Numbered from the stretch's first letter, positions 45,265-54,899 are shown. The stretch: 64,000 bases of DNA from Mucilaginibacter straminoryzae (GCF_022953055.1 NZ_JALJEJ010000006.1:124001-188000), one strand, 5' to 3'. Made by a program: numbers and translations. The notes: a model not told the origin generated them from the letters alone.

Positions 45265-46650
45265 ATGATAGATCAAAGAACCTACCAAGGATATTGGGGT
45301 TTGCCTGGAAAACCACAAGATGTGGCTGGTGTTTTGAATTTTACACCTCAAAGTAATATAGAATTACAATTACTTGGAACCCTAAATGATGATAACGACA
45401 TTTATGATGACTATCATTATGTAAAGTTAATACATGGCTTTACGCTCGAAGGGAAAAAGGTAACGTTGATCGATTGTGCAAGAGGGCGTGCGGCAGTTTC
45501 TTTTCCTGGCTACTCAACAATTAACTATAAACCAAGCAAAATTCTTATTGGGGTACACCTAAATGAGATCGAAACTACAAACTTCAATGAAGTGATTGTT
45601 GAGTTTGATTTGCTTACTAAATGGATTGATAAGTGGGGTTTTAAGAAAAAACTTAAAGATGATGGTTCGTTTTCGTTCGATTACCATTATCCAAATGATA
45701 TTCATTTTAGTTTAGGGGAAGTACAAGGACTTTTTACATTTTATGGCTCAACTCAATTCTACCAGGAAGAAGAGTTTACAAGCTCTCATAAGGCAAAGGT
45801 TAAGTTTATTTCTTCAACTGGCTTGCCTGTTATGAAATTATTGGCTTATGTATGGCACTTCAAGAAATTTTTGACTCTAGCTACGGAAAGCAATACTTTC
45901 GTTAAAAACGTCCAACTTAAATCGGATATGGTGAAAGATGATGATGGTGTAAGAAATGAGTTAGTCGAGTTACTGTATAATCAGAGAAATATTGATGTTA
46001 AGAAAAATGATAAGCATAGTATGAATTTTCTTTTCACTTACAACGATATCCATGAGCAATTTGATTTTGTAATAGGGCAATGGTATGAAAAGAAGGATGT
46101 GTTGGAGCCGATCATTAATGCAATTTATTCAAGTTATACAGAACGTCTGCTATATATTGAAAATCGCTTCCTAGATGTGATTCAAGCCTTGGAAGTGTTC
46201 CATAGACGCTTTTTACAAAATACCGAAACGCTGAAGGCCGAGTATTTGATCAAACTTAATTCGATAATTCAATTATTAAATGAGGAGCAACAAAAGTTAG
46301 TGAAAGAAAAACTGTCATACGGCTATGAACCAGGATTAACTGCCAGACTAAGAGAGCTGTTTAAACTTTATAATACAGGCTTACTCAGCTATGTGACAGG
46401 AGATAATACTGACGTTGTTAGGCTAATTAGGAATGCAGTAGATTCAAGGAATTATTATACCCATTACGATCATAGTGTAAAAAGAAGGGCATTAAAGGGC
46501 GCAGAACTTTATTACGCTTCGGAACGTTTAAAAATCCTGCTTCTAACAGCAATATTAAAAGAAATCGGGATTGAAATGAATACAATCGAATCGCTGTTTG
46601 ATCGCAACGGTTATATGAAATATGACCACTTGATAAAAGCGAGACAATAA
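45265..46650 (+). CDS. ApeA-like HEPN anti-phage protein
   Basis: 461 residues. The N-terminus, YQGYWGLPGKPQDVAGVLNF then IELQLLGTL, matches the ApeA N-terminal domain pattern (GYWWLPG...GxLxF...LxLxG). The C-terminus has the HEPN ribonuclease motif RNYYTH (Arg395, His400). ApeA is a known single-gene abortive-infection defence; HEPN proteins usually cut RNA when triggered. The position next to the dnd locus in an island fits a defence role. Transcribed from its own region after a terminator. Confidence 0.82.
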   Translation: MIDQRTYQGYWGLPGKPQDVAGVLNFTPQSNIELQLLGTLNDDNDIYDDYHYVKLIHGFTLEGKKVTLIDCARGRAAVSFPGYSTINYKPSKILIGVHLNEIETTNFNEVIVEFDLLTKWIDKWGFKKKLKDDGSFSFDYHYPNDIHFSLGEVQGLFTFYGSTQFYQEEEFTSSHKAKVKFISSTGLPVMKLLAYVWHFKKFLTLATESNTFVKNVQLKSDMVKDDDGVRNELVELLYNQRNIDVKKNDKHSMNFLFTYNDIHEQFDFVIGQWYEKKDVLEPIINAIYSSYTERLLYIENRFLDVIQALEVFHRRFLQNTETLKAEYLIKLNSIIQLLNEEQQKLVKEKLSYGYEPGLTARLRELFKLYNTGLLSYVTGDNTDVVRLIRNAVDSRNYYTHYDHSVKRRALKGAELYYASERLKILLLTAILKEIGIEMNTIESLFDRNGYMKYDHLIKARQ

Positions 46651-46667
46651 TTTAGATGGTGCCATAA

Positions 46668-47118
46668 GCCCTACACTTGCCTTCCCCTTCTTTAGTTGCT
46701 TACATGGGGTAAGGCAAGTTGTGCTTACGGTCATTCCCTTCGGAATGGGCCATTTCAACACCAGGAAGAAAGGCGTGCTTTATTTCTAAGCTCAGCAAAG
46801 TATCATGCCGGGTTCCGTTACGTTCAATTAGTATTTCATACACATTGCACTTCACTAGCTGTAGCTAACCCGTCATGCACTTTGATTTGAGCAAAGGCAT
46901 TCAGCACGTTCACTTTCTCTGTCTTTTTATAAGTTACGGCGTTTGCCTAACCCATAAAAGCCAAGCGTTCACCCTGTCTGGCTCGCCTGCTACCATCGTT
47001 CGGGCTGCTCAACTGTACACAGCTTTTGAAGGGCGTTGCGCCCTTGCTTCCACTCAAAAGCAGCGCCAGCTGCTTGTAAGCATTCTAAGCAGCCGCCTTT
47101 CGGCTCTCCCTGCTTAGA
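46668..47118. other. GC-richer non-coding region with a series of hairpins
   Basis: No convincing gene. Strong stems: 46668-46727 (ACTTGCCTT and AAGGCAAGT core), CATTCC-CTTC-GGAATG at 46732, AAGGGCG-TTG-CGCCCTT at 47029, AAGCAGC-GCCA-GCTGCTT at 47058, and TCTAAGCAG/CTGCTTAGA at 47084-47118. It stands out against the AT-rich genes on both sides. It may hold an RNA gene, regulatory DNA for the dnd operon, or the remains of an older insertion. Confidence 0.45.
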
Positions 47119-47239
47119 CCCTCACTCAACTCGCAACGGACTCGCGGCAACTTATTAATTTGCTATTTGATAATCTTTTCTTTAAGAAGCATTTGCTTTT
47201 GTTACTTTGTAGTTAGAAAACATAACCATAAACCATTCC

Positions 47240-48571
47240 ATGTCTTTAAATATTCAGCATTTAGAAAATGAAATAATCGACCAATATCTATATGATGAAA
47301 ACCCCAATAGGCCTTGGATTATCGGTTTTAGTGGCGGTAAGGATAGCACTATGCTCCTTCAAGTAGTTTGGAATGCCCTTAGAAAAGTCGAACCCATACT
47401 GTTAACAAGGCAAATATTTGTTGTCTGCAACGATACACTTGTAGAAAATCCCCGAATTGTTAGATTTATAAATGAAACTCTAAAGAAAATTCAGGAGGCC
47501 GCTAATGACCAACAAATTCCGCTTATCGTTGCACAAACGGTACCTAAGTTGGAAGATACCTTTTGGGTTAAACTTATAGGATTGGGCTATCCAGCACCGA
47601 ATAAAGTGCATCGTTGGTGCACTGATAGATTAAAAATAGATCCCACAACCCGATTTATTCTAGAAAAAGTCGATGAAAATGGAGAAGCAATTATACTATT
47701 AGGTACGCGTAGTGCCGAGAGTACTAATAGAGCTGCTCAAATAAAGAGAAATGAGGTAAAGAATCAAAGGTTACGAAAACATCTTCTTCGTAACGCGTAT
47801 GTGTTTGCACCCATTAAAGATGTAACAACAAAAGAGGTTTGGCAATACCTAAACCAAGTGGCTCCGCCTTGGGGCGGAACCCACAAAGAGCTTGTAACTC
47901 TCTATAGAAATGCGAATGCGGGCGATTGTCCTTTGGTGATTGATGATACAACTCCAAGTTGCGGCAATAGTCGTTTCGGCTGTTGGGTATGCACAGTTGT
48001 TAATAAAGATAAAAGCATGGAGGGCTTGATCGAGAACGGTGAAGAATGGATGGAACCACTTTCGGAAATTAGAAACTTTTTAGTTGAAGCCAGGGAAAAG
48101 CCAGAACGGTACAGAGAAAAACGTCGTAGGAATGGTTCAATTAGTGATGATAAATGGGGCCCTTATAGTTATGAAACCCGGATTGAAATACTTGCGCGCA
48201 TTCTTGAAGCACAAAAGGAAATACAAGCAACTGAAAATATTGAGTTGATAACCCATCAAGAAATGGTGTTAATTCAATATTATTGGTATCGTGATAATCT
48301 TTTTCATACTAAAGTATCAGATATTTACAATAACGTTTATAAGCGAAACCTAAATATGAGTCGTCATCACAAAAACACAAAAAAGGAAACCGATCTGCTG
48401 TATTCATCGTGTAAAGAAGAGCCTAAGGATGTCAGTTTAATTCAAGACCTACTCGCTCTACAAAAAACAAAAACCTTAATGATAAAGAAACGTGGTCTAC
48501 AGGCTGATATAGAAAGCAGAATTGATTTATTTGTTGAAGAAAATCAGCAAAAAGGCGAAATATATAAATGA
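47240..48571 (+). CDS. dndC: DNA phosphorothioation protein DndC
   Basis: 443 residues of the PAPS-reductase-like ATP-pyrophosphatase family. PP-loop SGGKDS at 31-36. Iron-sulfur cysteines are likely in HRWCTDRLK, CPLVIDDTTPSCG and GCWVCTVV. DndC activates the DNA backbone (ATP-dependent) before sulfur from DndA replaces a non-bridging oxygen. It is the first gene of an operon and overlaps dndD by 4 nt. A TTACTTTG sequence about 30 bases upstream of the ATG is a possible -7 box. Confidence 0.95.
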   Translation: MSLNIQHLENEIIDQYLYDENPNRPWIIGFSGGKDSTMLLQVVWNALRKVEPILLTRQIFVVCNDTLVENPRIVRFINETLKKIQEAANDQQIPLIVAQTVPKLEDTFWVKLIGLGYPAPNKVHRWCTDRLKIDPTTRFILEKVDENGEAIILLGTRSAESTNRAAQIKRNEVKNQRLRKHLLRNAYVFAPIKDVTTKEVWQYLNQVAPPWGGTHKELVTLYRNANAGDCPLVIDDTTPSCGNSRFGCWVCTVVNKDKSMEGLIENGEEWMEPLSEIRNFLVEAREKPERYREKRRRNGSISDDKWGPYSYETRIEILARILEAQKEIQATENIELITHQEMVLIQYYWYRDNLFHTKVSDIYNNVYKRNLNMSRHHKNTKKETDLLYSSCKEEPKDVSLIQDLLALQKTKTLMIKKRGLQADIESRIDLFVEENQQKGEIYK

Positions 48572-50664
48572 CAATTAAGGAAATTGAGCTTTACAATTTC
48601 AGGATCTATAAAGATTCCAATGTAATAGACTTGTCCCGCAAAGACAATAAGAATATTTTTATTATCAGTGGGCGTAATGGGTTTGGTAAAACAACCTTTT
48701 TAATGTCGATGGTTTGGTGTCTGTATGGTAAAAACATGCAGGAGGTCGATGATTTGTATAAAAAAGAGATTGCCGATCAAGGAGGTTATAGTAAGTATAT
48801 CGTGAACTCTTTAAACCGACTAGCAAAAGCAGAAGAGAACTACAATTTTCATGTTGCTATTACATTTACCGATCTAAATATTCCTGAAGTACCGTGCAAA
48901 GAAGTTACTGTTAAACGTACATACAACTTAAAAACTAGTTCCAACGAAGATGTAGAAGTCTTGATTGACGGACGTCCTAATGAGTTGTCGAGAGAGGTGG
49001 GGCCCGAGATTTTCATACGAGAATTTATAATGCCTATCGAAATTGCCAAGTTTTTCTTTTTCGATGCTGAAAAGATAGTAAGCCTTGCTGAGGTTAATAC
49101 TGCTGAACAAAGAAGGAGTTTAAGCCAAGCATACTCCGAGGTTTTAGGCATAAAAAAATACGAAGATCTAAAGAAGGAACTCGAGAGCTTACAGATTAAG
49201 TTGAGACAAGATTCTGCTAGTGCTGCTGAAAAGAACCTTCTAGAGCAATTGTATCTTGATGTTAAAAAAAGCGAAAATGAAATTGCCGAGCATGAAGCAA
49301 CAATTTTAGAGCTCCGCGAGAAGAAAAGCGAAAAGGCTAAAGAATCCCGCGACATTCAGGAAAAGCTTATAAAGGCAGGTAGTTTGATAACGGTCGAAGA
49401 GCTGCAAGCATTACGTGTTCAGGAAGAAGAGCTGATTCAAAAGCAAACCGATATACAAAACCAATTAAAAGAATCTTTTGAAATTATTCCTTTCGCTATT
49501 GCTGGCGGCTTATTTGTTGAGCTAAGCAATCAGTTAAATAATGAGGCGAAATTTAAGGCGGCTCAATATAAAGAGGACAACGCAAAGGAAGTATCAAATA
49601 AAATTTTAACAGAACTCCTTAAAATCGAAAAGCCGAGTAACCTAGCCATTGATTTTAAAGTGGACAGGTTCTATATGGATGCTTTTGATAAACTTATTAG
49701 AAAGTATTTAGTTAGCGAGACTCTTGATTTACCAGCAGACTTTAAAGTAATTCATGAATTTTCAGAATCAGAAAAGAATGAACTTCAAACAACCTTAAGC
49801 AACATTCAACTGTCATTTAGAGAATCATTTAAGCGAATAAATGCGGATTATAATGAGATAAGAAATCAACTAGGTGCCATCCGACGTAAGATAAGAGATG
49901 CTGAGGCAAATCAGGAAGACGCAATTATTATTGATTTCCGAAAGCAGAAAGAAGACTTAGATAAAGAAATTATTCGGATTGATGATACCATTGATTCGCT
50001 GAATCGCGAAATTGGTCAATTTGCGAATGAAAAGATACAAAAAGGAAAGCAGATTGAAGTGCTGTCTCGTAAGCTCGCTGTATCAGAAAAAAATAAAGAT
50101 AAGTATACCGTTACTAGTCGCTTGATCAACGAATTAAAAAGTGTCATAAGTAATTTTAAGGCACAAAAGAAACATTCCTTGGAGAGTCAAATTCTAAAGG
50201 GCCTAGACACCCTGATGCACAAGAAAGGATTTATACAAAATGTAGATGTTGACATTATTGGTGAAGACATTGATATAAGGCTTAGGAATGCAAGAGGCGA
50301 AGAAATTAGGAAAGAGTCTTTATCAAAAGGAGAACAGCAAATGTATGCTACAGCATTGCTAAGGGGTTTGGTAGAAGAAAGTAACATTCAGTTCCCGGTA
50401 TTCATTGATTCCCCAATGCAAAAATTTGATGAGCACCATGCAGAAAATATTGTAAAATATTTTTACCCTCACATCTCGGATCAAGTTGTTATATTCCCTC
50501 TAGTAAACAAAGAGTTAACGGCGCGCGAATATGCTATGCTATTACCCAATATCAGCAAAACTTATCTGATTAATAATATACATGAGGATAAGAGTGAATT
50601 TGTAACAACAGATACCGAAACTTTTTTGCAAACCTACAATACAATGTATAATAATGCTGATTAA
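48568..50664 (+). CDS. dndD: DNA phosphorothioation ATPase DndD
   Basis: 698-residue SMC/Rad50-like ATPase. Walker A GRNGFGKT (35-42), a long coiled-coil middle (about 175-560) and a C-terminal half with signature SKGEQQMYATALLRGL and Walker B/D-loop VFIDSPMQKFDEHH. It powers DNA handling during sulfur insertion. It overlaps dndC by 4 nt and the DndE-HerA gene by 11 nt. Confidence 0.94.
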   Translation: MTIKEIELYNFRIYKDSNVIDLSRKDNKNIFIISGRNGFGKTTFLMSMVWCLYGKNMQEVDDLYKKEIADQGGYSKYIVNSLNRLAKAEENYNFHVAITFTDLNIPEVPCKEVTVKRTYNLKTSSNEDVEVLIDGRPNELSREVGPEIFIREFIMPIEIAKFFFFDAEKIVSLAEVNTAEQRRSLSQAYSEVLGIKKYEDLKKELESLQIKLRQDSASAAEKNLLEQLYLDVKKSENEIAEHEATILELREKKSEKAKESRDIQEKLIKAGSLITVEELQALRVQEEELIQKQTDIQNQLKESFEIIPFAIAGGLFVELSNQLNNEAKFKAAQYKEDNAKEVSNKILTELLKIEKPSNLAIDFKVDRFYMDAFDKLIRKYLVSETLDLPADFKVIHEFSESEKNELQTTLSNIQLSFRESFKRINADYNEIRNQLGAIRRKIRDAEANQEDAIIIDFRKQKEDLDKEIIRIDDTIDSLNREIGQFANEKIQKGKQIEVLSRKLAVSEKNKDKYTVTSRLINELKSVISNFKAQKKHSLESQILKGLDTLMHKKGFIQNVDVDIIGEDIDIRLRNARGEEIRKESLSKGEQQMYATALLRGLVEESNIQFPVFIDSPMQKFDEHHAENIVKYFYPHISDQVVIFPLVNKELTAREYAMLLPNISKTYLINNIHEDKSEFVTTDTETFLQTYNTMYNNAD

Positions 50665-52216
50665 CATCAGAACCTCGGAAACCAACAAAAATGTTGTTCG
50701 GGAATTAACTCAAAAACTGAATTTAGGAACCGAGAACTATATATCGCGCATTGCTTTTGCCTACTCTTTATCCAAAAGAATAAAACTCAATTTGGAAACA
50801 GACCTGCAAGATAGTAAGGGTAAAGAATACAAAGACGATATTTTGTTTGGCAAATACCGGCATTACTATATGGCTTTAGTTTGCCAGCACTATGGACTAT
50901 ATAAGACTGATAAAGATATTGGCAAGTATATTAAGATGCATATTGACCATGGGTTAGCTTTGATGAACAAGCTGTTTTTAGATAATAAGAATTTGACCGG
51001 ATTAGATTTTATGCTCGAGTACATTGAAGCAGGCATAGATAAGATGGAAGAAGGTGATGTCTCTAATGATGCAATTATTTTTGATGAGCAAACGCGCACT
51101 AGTAGAGTTGCAAGCAAAAGCTATTTTTCTGGTTTAATTCAGTTGTTAGTAGGTAAAACCTTCGATGATGAGCCTATTTACTTTAATTTAAATGATACAA
51201 GCATTCATAACAACGCTCACGTTGCTGTAGCTGGTAATTCAGGGACAGGTAAAACTTTCTTTGCGAACAATTTGATAAAGCAAGTGGTAGAAAGTTCTAA
51301 AGGGGCTGTTAATTATATATTTCTAGATTTTAAAGGCATCTCTGAGGATGATGAAAAGAAGAACGCAGCCTTTTTCGAGGGTACTAAAACAACTTTGATA
51401 AAGGCGCCTTTTAAGCCGTTTCCAATTAATCCACTGTCTTTTATCGACAATGTAAATGATAAAAAGAAGATAATGGGTATTAACAAGTTTGTTGATATTA
51501 TAGCTAGTTACAGCGGGATTGGTAAAAATCAGCAACAGACTTTAAAAGACGCCACACGTGATGCTTTTGGAAGTATGAAAAATGGTCTATATCCCTCGTT
51601 CAAAAATATTTACCAACGCGTGATTGAAATGGAGGGTGAAAAAGCCAGCACATTAAAGGAAGTATTGCAAAGTTTAGGGGAATTAGATTTATTTGAAACA
51701 TCTACAGACTTTAAAAACGAGTTTTTAAACCGAAACTACTATTTAAGTTTATCTGGTGATTTACCTAATAACGTTCGCTTTACATCGGTATTTCTAATTA
51801 TTAATTACATCTACAACACCTTTATGAATATGGATAATGCACCTATTGAGGGCAATTATCAAGCCATGAGGTATGTATTAATTATTGATGAAGCACATAC
51901 GATATTTAAAGAAAAGAAATCTCAAGAACTATTAGAAAAGATACTTCGAGAAATACGATCTAAAGGCGTATCGGTCATGTTGCTATCACAGGGAATAGAT
52001 GAATTTAATCAACCCTCTTTTGATTTTAGCAGTATGTGTGAAACAGCTTTTCTGTTTGACATCAAAGACAAAACCAATATTAAATTGATGCAGAAGTTTT
52101 TGGGAATTGGGGATAAAGAAATACAAAGACTGAAAAATAGCATGGAGCAAATCAAGAAATATCAGTTGATTTCAAATTTGAAAGAATATACGACTTGCGA
52201 ATTATTTAAAGCCTAA
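50654..52216 (+). CDS. DndE fused to a HerA-like ATPase
   Basis: 520 residues. The first 125 or so (TSETNKNVVRELTQKLNLGT, YISRIAFAYSLSKRIKL, then IKMHIDHGLALM) fit the small DndE protein, which normally stands alone at about 110 residues and binds DNA. The rest is a HerA/FtsK-type P-loop ATPase: Walker A GNSGTGKT (194-201), Walker B VLIIDEAHTIF (near 407) and the sensor-like MLLSQGIDEF. HerA-like DptH is a restriction subunit in other Dnd systems, so this fusion may join modification with DNA translocation or restriction. The DndE assignment is by pattern and position. Confidence 0.82.
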   Translation: MLINIRTSETNKNVVRELTQKLNLGTENYISRIAFAYSLSKRIKLNLETDLQDSKGKEYKDDILFGKYRHYYMALVCQHYGLYKTDKDIGKYIKMHIDHGLALMNKLFLDNKNLTGLDFMLEYIEAGIDKMEEGDVSNDAIIFDEQTRTSRVASKSYFSGLIQLLVGKTFDDEPIYFNLNDTSIHNNAHVAVAGNSGTGKTFFANNLIKQVVESSKGAVNYIFLDFKGISEDDEKKNAAFFEGTKTTLIKAPFKPFPINPLSFIDNVNDKKKIMGINKFVDIIASYSGIGKNQQQTLKDATRDAFGSMKNGLYPSFKNIYQRVIEMEGEKASTLKEVLQSLGELDLFETSTDFKNEFLNRNYYLSLSGDLPNNVRFTSVFLIINYIYNTFMNMDNAPIEGNYQAMRYVLIIDEAHTIFKEKKSQELLEKILREIRSKGVSVMLLSQGIDEFNQPSFDFSSMCETAFLFDIKDKTNIKLMQKFLGIGDKEIQRLKNSMEQIKKYQLISNLKEYTTCELFKA

Positions 52217-52229
52217 ACTAGTTTATCAT

Positions 52230-52772
52230 ATGTTTACAAAAATCGAAAAAACATTATTTAAAAAAATTAAAGAAAGTAATACAGATACTTTATTTATTTG
52301 GAATGTTGCGAACGTTGGATTTCCAATGTTCACTGTTTTTATAACCTTTTTGTTTTTTTGTTACACATCCAAATCCTCTGCAATAGCAAATTATTATGCT
52401 TTAATATTTAATGGTGTTGTTCCATTAATTGCGATAAACATAATTGTGGCAGCGTCTTTTTTCCTAATAAAGTTTAATAAAGAAAAAGAAGAAAAATATG
52501 GGCTACAAACCTCGAATACTAGATTGAAACTTATATTATATGCATTTGGGTCTTATTTACTATCGAGTTCGCTATTTGCAATTCAAAATATATCCTCTCC
52601 ATTTCTTACTCCGTGGACGAGATGGAGTCAAATAACATTATCTTTTTTTGCGGTATACATAGCTCTCAATATTTCAAATAAACTTTTCCTTTTACAGGAA
52701 GAAATGATTGAAAACTCCTATGACAAAGTAATAACGGACAATGTTAAAAACTTAAAGGGAGCAATTGAATGA
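52230..52772 (+). CDS. Four-helix membrane protein in the dnd operon
   Basis: 180 residues with four hydrophobic helices (about 31-46, 58-80, 104-122 and 134-152) between a Lys-rich N-terminus and a charged C-terminus. Not a known Dnd component as far as I can tell. It is 13 bp after the DndE-HerA gene and overlaps the DGQHR gene by 4 nt, so it is an integral operon member. It may tether the complex to the membrane or act as an effector; this is speculation. Confidence 0.75.
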   Translation: MFTKIEKTLFKKIKESNTDTLFIWNVANVGFPMFTVFITFLFFCYTSKSSAIANYYALIFNGVVPLIAINIIVAASFFLIKFNKEKEEKYGLQTSNTRLKLILYAFGSYLLSSSLFAIQNISSPFLTPWTRWSQITLSFFAVYIALNISNKLFLLQEEMIENSYDKVITDNVKNLKGAIE

Positions 52773-54064
52773 GCAAGTTAGTTGAAACTAGAATAGTAAG
52801 GCAAAACAATCAAGCTTTTCTATTGGGAACCTTTAAAATGTCCCTCCTGAGAGAGTTCATTAGGTATACACACCGAATTGTTATTGATTATGATGAGGCT
52901 AATAAGCCGAAATATAACGATGATGTTCAAAGGAAAATTAGTGGCACAAAGGTGGATGGCATCGCTGACTTTCTTATTTATGATACAGATGCTTTTTTCC
53001 CAACAAACATCGTTGTATCTCTACCGTCAATAGCTATTGAAGAAACCGTAGAAATAGATTATAATCATACGAATCTATATTTAAAAGATATTGTCATAAC
53101 AGAAAATAAAAAACCAGATGGGGATACTTATATAACAATTATTGATGGCCAACATCGTATTGCGGGTATTGAAAAAGCAATAAAACGTGTTAGTGATAAA
53201 ATAAAAAATCTCGAAATTAGTATTCGCACATCTGACGACACGGCAAAATATGAGATTGAATTAAAAGAAGAAAATGCCTTATTAAAAAGACTATTAGACT
53301 TTGAAATAATTGTTTCTTTTTTTATCGATCCTACGCTTGAGTATCAAGCAATGATTTTCTCAACTATAAATAGAACGCAAACTAAAGTTTCGGAAGATCT
53401 TGTTTACAGTTTATTCGGGTTATCTAAATCTGACACTCCGCAAAAAACTGCTTTAGAAGTAGTCTTAGCTCTAAATGCTAGTGAGAAATCATCCCTATTC
53501 AATAGGATGAAATTAGCAGGAGCCAAGTATCAAAAAGACACAATTCCAGCTTTGTCACAATCGGCGATGGTAAAATCTATTTTATATTTAATTACTCCCA
53601 ATCTTAAACAAGCAGAAATTGAAAAGAACAAAAGTCGAGATTATGTGAAGGATAAACACTTTGACTCTTTCTTGCCTTTTAGAAAGTATTACGGTAATAA
53701 CGAAGACGCAAAAATCATTAAAATATTAAACACTTTTTTTAAGGCTGTCAACGAAGTTTTTGTATCGCGAGAAAATTTACACTATTGGGCTATAGATGGT
53801 CCACCAAACATATTGCAAACGACGGTTGGCTATCGTGCTTTAATGCTTATTCTTGTTGATATATTAAAAAAATGTAGAGAAGAAGAGCGGTTTGATTTAA
53901 CTTTCTATAAAAACAAACTTCAAGCGGCATCGACTATCGATTTTGAAGATAGGGGAGAACCCAAAAAGTTTCCATTAACGAGCAAATCCGTTAATATTTT
54001 GTACAATGAAATAGGCGCCAAAATATTTGGGGCTTCTTTTATGCCCAAAGAAGTAGCGGACTGA
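52769..54064 (+). CDS. dndB: DGQHR-domain protein, DndB-like
   Basis: 431 residues with the diagnostic DGQHRI motif at 126-131 and a second family segment FSTINRTQTKVS near 201. DndB proteins carry this motif and repress or tune dnd expression; other DGQHR proteins occur in DNA-modification clusters, so the DndB name is by context. It sits after the core genes, whereas dndB usually precedes dndC. One base separates it from the endonuclease gene. Confidence 0.82.
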   Translation: MSKLVETRIVRQNNQAFLLGTFKMSLLREFIRYTHRIVIDYDEANKPKYNDDVQRKISGTKVDGIADFLIYDTDAFFPTNIVVSLPSIAIEETVEIDYNHTNLYLKDIVITENKKPDGDTYITIIDGQHRIAGIEKAIKRVSDKIKNLEISIRTSDDTAKYEIELKEENALLKRLLDFEIIVSFFIDPTLEYQAMIFSTINRTQTKVSEDLVYSLFGLSKSDTPQKTALEVVLALNASEKSSLFNRMKLAGAKYQKDTIPALSQSAMVKSILYLITPNLKQAEIEKNKSRDYVKDKHFDSFLPFRKYYGNNEDAKIIKILNTFFKAVNEVFVSRENLHYWAIDGPPNILQTTVGYRALMLILVDILKKCREEERFDLTFYKNKLQAASTIDFEDRGEPKKFPLTSKSVNILYNEIGAKIFGASFMPKEVAD

Positions 54065-54065
54065 T

Positions 54066-54899
54066 ATGAAAAGACGTACTATTAGAGAGGCGATAATTGA
54101 AACACTCAATCGTAATTTAATCCCACTATCTGCAAAAGAAATTTACACGTTTATAGTTACTCATGATCTGTATAGATTTAATGCTGCACATCCCGAAAAT
54201 ATAGTACGAATTGAAATTCGGCGTCATTGCGCAGGTGTTGATTTTCCTACGGCTAAACCCAACAAGGTATTTCAGATCCATATAGATGGTAAATATTCAC
54301 TAATCAATTCTAGTTCCTCAGGGATTAAAGTTATAGATCCAACAAAGGTTTTTAAAAGGGACGAAACGTTCAAAAATCAGTTGATCTCCACTGTTAATGA
54401 TCTTGAAAAAATACACGAAAAGCATTGTGTAGCGTTTAAGGACAATATGTTGTATCAGCTCAAGTCTGTCGAGCCGAAAACTTTTGAAATATTCGCTAAG
54501 CGACTACTTGAAGCTTACGGATTTGTAGAAATGTTGGTAACTAATTATGTAAAAGACGGCGGCTTAGATGGTCATGGAAAGTTAAAGGTGGGTATAACTC
54601 ATTTAAATGTCGCCTTCCAATGTAAGCGCTGGAGGAATAATACAGTAAGCCGTACTGAAATTGATAAGTTTAGGGGTGCAATACAAGGTGACTATGAGCA
54701 AGGTATAATTTTTACTACTTCCACATTTTCAAAAGAGGCATTAAACGCTACCAGAAAAAGGGGTGCTGTACCTATAATATTAATTGATGGAAATGCTTTG
54801 ATTGATATTATGATTGAAAAGAAATTTGGGGTTGATATTGATATGATGCCAGTCTACGTGAATGCATTAGATCAAGTATTAAATGATGAAACTGATTAG
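54066..54899 (+). CDS. HARE-HTH/Mrr-type restriction endonuclease
   Basis: 277 residues. The N-terminal 80 form a HARE-HTH-like winged helix (REAIIETLNRNLIPLSAKEI, then IVRIEIRRHC). The C-terminal 145 are an Mrr-like PD-(D/E)XK nuclease with Asp168 in DGGLDGHG and the QCK motif at 185-187, so the active site appears intact. Mrr/HARE enzymes often cut modified DNA; next to dnd genes it may instead cut unmodified DNA, with phosphorothioate protecting self. Overlaps the convergent dndA end by 4 nt. Confidence 0.87.
   Translation: MKRRTIREAIIETLNRNLIPLSAKEIYTFIVTHDLYRFNAAHPENIVRIEIRRHCAGVDFPTAKPNKVFQIHIDGKYSLINSSSSGIKVIDPTKVFKRDETFKNQLISTVNDLEKIHEKHCVAFKDNMLYQLKSVEPKTFEIFAKRLLEAYGFVEMLVTNYVKDGGLDGHGKLKVGITHLNVAFQCKRWRNNTVSRTEIDKFRGAIQGDYEQGIIFTTSTFSKEALNATRKRGAVPIILIDGNALIDIMIEKKFGVDIDMMPVYVNALDQVLNDETD

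Noticed and set aside
46696..47117. Two short plus-strand ORFs (64 and 80 codons) between apeA and dndC
   Set aside because: Composition is Cys/Ser/His-rich without domain character, and both lie in a hairpin-rich region; they look like chance frames.
50654..50664. Frameshift joining dndD and the DndE-HerA gene
   Set aside because: The 11-nt overlap contains proper stop and start codons in different frames, a normal coupled overlap; dndD ends after a complete ATPase domain.
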